From contig JAGODA010000130.1 of NCBI GenBank assembly GCA_017998475.1, forward strand, positions 1 through 8,610: a stretch of DNA of 8,610 bases, written 5' to 3'. Below are positions 4,989 through 8,610 of this stretch, piece after piece. The DNA comes from Spirochaetota bacterium (lineage in GTDB: Bacteria > Spirochaetota > UBA4802 > UBA5368). The notes beneath the pieces are model-generated. The model was not told the DNA's origin. It ran no database searches and saw only the letters and a list, made by a program, of their open reading frames with translations. Position 1 is the stretch's first letter; each line of letters opens with the position of its first letter. A program made the translations under genes and the position numbers.

Positions 4989-5918
4989 TCACCGGTTGCG
5001 GTTGTTCTTTACGAAAAGCTCCGCCAGCAGCCCGAAGAAGAAGGTCTGAAGGCCGAAGAGCGCCAGGCCCAGCACCGCGTTGACGTGCACCACAGGCTTC
5101 GGGATGAGGCCGTTGAAGAACATCACGAGCTCGACGACGAAGATGAGGAACGCGCCGAAGAGGAAGATGAACCCCGCGGTGGAGAAGACGCGCATCGGCT
5201 CCACGCTGATGAGCACCATGAGAATCTGCGCGGTGACCTTGAACGGATACTTCAGCGAGACGAAGGAACGGCCCGTTATGCGCTTTCTGAAGCTCACCGG
5301 CACGTGCGCGAAACGCATCCCCTTGTGGTACGAGTCCAGCAGTATCTGCTGTGTATAGTTGTAGTCCCCCGGCAGGTTGAAAATCTCAAGGTAGTCCCGG
5401 TTTATGGCGAATATGCCGGGCTGGCCGTCCTCGAGGGGCCACCCGGTGAGGAAGCGCATGAGGCGCGTGAACACGATGTTGCCGATCCTCCGCACGAAAG
5501 GCATGCGGTACTCGATCCGCTCGAACCGGTTTCCGTAGACCACGTCCGCCTCGTCGTCCAGTATGGGACGGACGAGCTCGATGATGTCGCGCGGATCGTG
5601 CTGAAGATCCGCGTCGAACTTCACCACGATATCGGCCCCGTCGCGCCGCGCTCCCATAAGCCCCGTTCGTATGGCGGCGCCAAGGCCCTGGTTCACCTTG
5701 TGCCGGAGCACGCGGTCCGCGCCTGCCTTGGCGGCGAGCGCCCCCGTGCCGTCCACGGAACCGTCGTCGACGACGTACAGCCTGTATTCCAGCCCCGCCT
5801 TTTTCATCGCGGGCCTCGCGGCACGGAGAGCCGTAATGGTCTCCCCTATCCTCTCGGATTCGTTGTAGGCGGGAATTACCACCACCAGTCTGGTACGACC
5901 CTTCGCCTGCTTCCGCAT
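4989..5918 (-). CDS. GT2 glycosyltransferase, polyprenyl-phosphate sugar synthase-like (DPMS/GtrB type)
   Basis: This complete 309-residue enzyme has an N-terminal GT-A domain: VVIPAYNE at 13-20, DDGSVDGT at 51-58 for nucleotide-sugar binding, and the metal-binding DADLQHDP at 102-109. Two C-terminal membrane helices follow at about 244-267 and 279-303. That architecture is typical of enzymes moving a sugar from UDP or GDP to polyprenyl phosphate on the cytoplasmic side. The ATG at 5918 is preceded by AGAGGA (complement of 5925-5930) at suitable spacing. It lies 44 bp downstream of the GT-C gene and 43 bp before the flippase-like gene. GT2 plus LPG_synthase_TM is the same pair fused in haloarchaeal AglD. 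The sugar cannot be predicted. It is a paralogue of the GT2 at the right edge but differs at the acceptor-side motifs (DADLQHD versus DADNQYD). Confidence 0.9.
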   Translation of the reverse strand: MRKQAKGRTRLVVVIPAYNESERIGETITALRAARPAMKKAGLEYRLYVVDDGSVDGTGALAAKAGADRVLRHKVNQGLGAAIRTGLMGARRDGADIVVKFDADLQHDPRDIIELVRPILDDEADVVYGNRFERIEYRMPFVRRIGNIVFTRLMRFLTGWPLEDGQPGIFAINRDYLEIFNLPGDYNYTQQILLDSYHKGMRFAHVPVSFRKRITGRSFVSLKYPFKVTAQILMVLISVEPMRVFSTAGFIFLFGAFLIFVVELVMFFNGLIPKPVVHVNAVLGLALFGLQTFFFGLLAELFVKNNRNR

Positions 5919-5962
5919 GAGAGTTCCTCTTCGATATGGAAATCGCCGATCGCCGGTCCGCG

Positions 5963-7660
5963 CTACGGCACGAACCTGTACACGGTGCTGTGAATCCCGC
6001 CCCTGGTCTCGAAACGCGCGACGGGCTCGAAATGGCGCCCGAGAGCCGGATCATCCCTGATTTCTTTAAAAAGCGCGGCCTTCCTGTCAACAGCATTTTT
6101 ATCGCCGTGGGCAAGCCGGCGGATGTAAAAATCGTCCACGAACACGTAGGTAATCTTCTTTTCGCGAAGCTCGCGGACGAGCGACGCGGAGTCGGCGCTT
6201 CTCATGCCCGTCGATCCGATGTAGCGCCTGCCCTCAAGGCGCGAGTAGTAATTTGGAACGTTCACCTCGGAGATAAGCATGGAGTCGGAGGGCCCGGCGT
6301 GCTCGTTGAACCACAGCGCGGCCTTCTTGAACTCGACGCGCCGCAGGCTGTAATGGTCCATGGTCCGCACCCCGTAAAAGGTCATGAAAAGCGCGGCCGC
6401 GGCGGCGCACAGCGCGAGAAGCAGTCTGGCGTAAAGATTCCACTCGGGATTTTCGTGCAGGATGATGACCGTAAAGATCGCCGCGAACACCGCAGCGAAT
6501 GCGATCGGCCCCGCCGGCCCGCCCGAAGCGTAGAGGGCGATCCCGCCCAGAACCGCGCACCCGGCGAAAACGGCAAGGGCCGCGCGCACGGCCCGCCGCT
6601 CGAAAAGGCGTTCCGCCCTGTTTCTAAGGTACGGATAAAGGCCCTCACACATGCCGTAGAACAACAGGAGCACCAGCACCCAGAGCACCGGCATCACATA
6701 GCGCTCCTTGGTGTTCTGGTACACCATGTGGACGAGCACGTAGCCGCTGAAGAATATCGAAAGCGGCGCCGTCTTTCTCCACTGCCTCACCAGGAGAAGC
6801 GCCGCGCCCCACACTGTCGAAACCAGCACAATGAGAATGGAGATTCCGGCCGCGGCGAAGAGCGGTATCTTCAACGCGACGCTTTCCGTGAAATAGGCGT
6901 GCGTCGCCATCCAGGGAACATATCCCGAAAGGATGAGAAAGCAATCGACTATATAACGGTAGATGTTGGGGCCGCGGCTCGCGATTTCCTTTATGTAGGG
7001 ATTGGAGTAGTCGGCGGTGAGGACGCTGAGCAGCATCCAGACCGCCACGCCGCTCGCCGCGAGCCCGCCGGCGATGACGGCGAAGAGGAAGCGGCGCCGC
7101 TCGAAGACGTCGCGGAACATCGCGGCGGGGACGGCAAAGACCGAGTCCCACTTGGTGGCCGCCGTGAGGAAGGCCATGGGATAGGCCAGCGCCGAGCCGT
7201 TCAGCGAGAGGAGTACGGCAAGCGACGAGAAGAGCGCCAGGCTCATCTCGAGTTCGGAGTTGACCGCGCCGTAGACCGTATAGGGGTTCATGGCGAGAAA
7301 GAGGAGCGCCGCGGCGGCCTTCCCAGGCCCGAGGAATTTCCTGTACAGCAGAAAGGCCGCGACGAGGAACGGGAGCAGGAGCGTAATGTTGAGAAAAAGC
7401 GCCGAGGAATAGATGACGTCCGCGGACTCGAACGGATTGAGCGCCGTCACCGCGGACAGAAGGAGCGGGTAGACCGGCAGCATCTTGAAGTTAGAGCCGG
7501 GGAAGCCTCCCGCAAGATACTCGGCGACACGCGGACGGAAGTTGCCTATGAAGTCCTCGGTAGGTGTTTCGAGATAGTCGAAGTAGTACAGCCCGTAGCA
7601 CAATCCCGCGAGAAGCACGGCGCCGACAATCATTTGGTACGGGGTGGTCGCTTTTCTCAT
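5963..7660 (-). CDS. Polytopic GT-C-type glycosyltransferase (ArnT/GT39- or GT22-like)
   Basis: This is a 565-residue membrane protein with roughly ten to twelve hydrophobic segments from 9 to about 430 and a soluble, probably extracytoplasmic, C-terminal domain from about 440. GT-C enzymes use lipid-phosphate sugars and carry an acidic motif in the first outer loop; here the candidate is TPTEDF with E35 and D36 after the first helix. NTKERYVMP at 316-324 resembles the HKEERF motif of GT22 mannosyltransferases. The C-terminal part, including YVFVDDFYIRR, matches the general pattern of bacterial GT39-like proteins. I chose the ATG at 7660 because AGAGG (complement of 7667-7671) lies 6 nt before it and the gap of 46 bp to the upstream gene matches the other gaps. 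A TTG at 7696 would add 12 residues. The probable donor is the lipid-linked sugar made by a flanking GT2. The acceptor is unknown. Confidence 0.8.
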   Translation of the reverse strand: MRKATTPYQMIVGAVLLAGLCYGLYYFDYLETPTEDFIGNFRPRVAEYLAGGFPGSNFKMLPVYPLLLSAVTALNPFESADVIYSSALFLNITLLLPFLVAAFLLYRKFLGPGKAAAALLFLAMNPYTVYGAVNSELEMSLALFSSLAVLLSLNGSALAYPMAFLTAATKWDSVFAVPAAMFRDVFERRRFLFAVIAGGLAASGVAVWMLLSVLTADYSNPYIKEIASRGPNIYRYIVDCFLILSGYVPWMATHAYFTESVALKIPLFAAAGISILIVLVSTVWGAALLLVRQWRKTAPLSIFFSGYVLVHMVYQNTKERYVMPVLWVLVLLLFYGMCEGLYPYLRNRAERLFERRAVRAALAVFAGCAVLGGIALYASGGPAGPIAFAAVFAAIFTVIILHENPEWNLYARLLLALCAAAAALFMTFYGVRTMDHYSLRRVEFKKAALWFNEHAGPSDSMLISEVNVPNYYSRLEGRRYIGSTGMRSADSASLVRELREKKITYVFVDDFYIRRLAHGDKNAVDRKAALFKEIRDDPALGRHFEPVARFETRGGIHSTVYRFVP

Positions 7661-7666
7661 CAGGTG

Positions 7667-7671
7667 CCTCT
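7667..7671 (-). promoter_or_regulatory. Shine-Dalgarno site deciding the GT-C start
   Basis: On the minus strand AGAGG stands 6 nt before the ATG at 7660. It favours this start over the in-frame TTG at 7696, which has only a more distant AGGA. Confidence 0.5.
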
Positions 7672-7706
7672 GCTGCGCCCGCGGCGGAACCGGCAAGCGC
7701 CGCTTC

Positions 7707-8610
7707 CTACCTCTTCCCGCCGTATTCCAGCTTCCTCAGACGGTACTGCACTTCCTCCATCAGATTACGGTTGACCGCAAGGAGATCGGCGAGAAATGCG
7801 AAGAGAATGGTCTGAAAACCGATACCCATGAGAATGGCCACCAGGATAAGGGACTGGATGTGTCCCGCCCCGCCCTCGGTGAAGAAAAAGTACAGAAAGC
7901 GCACACCGAGCAGGAAGCCGGCGCCGAAGAGCGCAAGCCCCAGCGTAATGAAGAAATTGAACGGCTTGTACACAACGAAGATGCGGAAGATCGTGAGAAT
8001 CGAGCGCTTGACGTACGACGAGATGCTCTTCACCAGGCGCGAGGGACGCAGGTCCTCGTTCACGCGGATCGGCACCGAGGTGATCGCCATGTTCTTCTGG
8101 CCGGCCTGAATGATCGTCTCGAGCGTGTAGGTGTAGTTGTTGAACACGTTGAGCCGCATGGCCGCGTCCCGGCTCATCGCGCGGAAGCCCGACGGCGCGT
8201 CGGGGATGTCGGTGTGGCTCGCCATGCGCACAACGCGGCTTCCGAGCTTCTGCAAGAATTTCTTGACCGGCGAGAAGTGCTCGATCTCGGTGATGGGGCG
8301 CGCCCCTATGACGATATCGGCCCTGCCCTCAAGGATGGGTTTCACCAGCGCCGGGATGTCACGCGCGTCGTACTGGTTGTCGGCGTCGGTGTTCACGATG
8401 ACGTCGGCGCCCAGGCGCAGGCAGGCGTCCAGTCCCAGCATGAAGCCGCGCGCGAGCCCCTGGTTGCGGGTGAACCCGACGATGTGGTCCACGCCGCTTT
8501 TACGCGCGATCTCGACGGTGCTGTCGGTGCTGCCGTCGTTTATGATGAGCCACTCGACCTTCGTGAAGCCCTTCACCTTGCGCGGCAGTTCCCTCAGCGC
8601 CAGGGCGACC
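7707..8610 (-). CDS. GT2 glycosyltransferase, GtrB/DPMS-like, 5' partial
   Basis: 300 residues are visible. The open frame continues to the right edge, so the GTG at 8576 is internal, and only about 20 residues, including the first IPxYNE motif, appear to be missing. Numbered from the window edge: INDGSTDS at 23-30, NTDADNQYD at 73-81 with the metal-binding DxD, IPDAPSGFRAMSRDAA at 135-150, and two membrane helices at about 216-242 and 251-277. The family makes polyprenyl-phosphate sugars or elongates lipid-linked glycans at the cytoplasmic membrane face. As the first visible gene of the minus-strand operon it is 46 bp upstream of the GT-C gene. The charged tail EEVQYRLRKLEYGGKR follows the last helix. 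The operon may continue beyond the window, and its promoter is not visible. Confidence 0.88.
   Translation of the reverse strand, partial: VALALRELPRKVKGFTKVEWLIINDGSTDSTVEIARKSGVDHIVGFTRNQGLARGFMLGLDACLRLGADVIVNTDADNQYDARDIPALVKPILEGRADIVIGARPITEIEHFSPVKKFLQKLGSRVVRMASHTDIPDAPSGFRAMSRDAAMRLNVFNNYTYTLETIIQAGQKNMAITSVPIRVNEDLRPSRLVKSISSYVKRSILTIFRIFVVYKPFNFFITLGLALFGAGFLLGVRFLYFFFTEGGAGHIQSLILVAILMGIGFQTILFAFLADLLAVNRNLMEEVQYRLRKLEYGGKR

Noticed and set aside
7661..7696. TTG start at 7696 for the GT-C gene
   Set aside because: The ATG at 7660 has a better placed Shine-Dalgarno and leaves a gap like the other operon gaps; the extra 12 residues look like translated leader. The TTG start cannot be fully excluded.
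4716..7774. Long plus-strand open frames opposite the glycan operon
   Set aside because: They are rich in Arg, Glu, His and Gly, as expected from the antisense of GC-rich codons, and match no family. The minus-strand frames carry clear GT2, GT-C and membrane motifs.

Overview
The window is bacterial DNA of fairly high G+C content. It has compact genes, Shine-Dalgarno sites and no introns. The gene mix (FAD/NAD oxidoreductase, PLP aminotransferase, polyprenyl-sugar glycosylation genes, and a Y1/REP-associated transposase with many short repeats) suits an environmental Gram-negative lineage such as Desulfobacterota or Spirochaetota. That placement is a guess; no rRNA or marker gene is present to settle it.

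Layout. Bases 2-1015 (+) hold the C-terminal part of a pyridine nucleotide-disulphide-type oxidoreductase, cut by the left edge. Bases 1016-2115 are an inserted-looking, AT-richer stretch with one complete Y1 (HUH) transposase gene of the REP-associated type (1228-1818, +). It is flanked on the left by plus-strand copies and on the right by minus-strand copies of a 12-bp motif, GGGGTCAGAGCA. Bases 2116-3261 (-) encode a complete fold-type I aminotransferase. Bases 3262-3907 are a 646-bp gene-free region carrying a dense array of the same motif, mostly as TGCTCTGACCCC on the plus strand, with several small inverted repeats. Bases 3908-8610 (-) are a four-gene operon read right to left: a GtrB/DPMS-like GT2 (cut by the right edge), a polytopic GT-C-type glycosyltransferase, a second GtrB/DPMS-like GT2, and a flippase-like LPG_synthase_TM protein. 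The gaps are nearly constant at 43-46 bp.

How it fits together. The glycan operon looks like a lipid-linked sugar module: the GT2 enzymes probably charge polyprenyl phosphate with sugars on the cytoplasmic face, and the GT-C protein uses a lipid-linked donor on the outer face. The LPG_synthase_TM protein is a membrane partner, in the same pairing that is fused in archaeal AglD. The oxidoreductase and aminotransferase are convergent housekeeping-type genes separated by the transposase insertion.

The most interesting element is the 12-bp motif family. I count 16 copies with at least 10 of 12 matches (8 exact) between positions 467 and 3865, and none in the 4.7-kb glycan operon. Chance predicts about 0.001 exact copies on both strands of a window this size. 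Copies bracket the transposase with inward orientation, form an irregular array, and occur inside two protein-coding genes without breaking the frame. A plausible reading is a REP/RAYT-like system whose repeated unit is a short non-palindromic motif rather than a classical REP hairpin.
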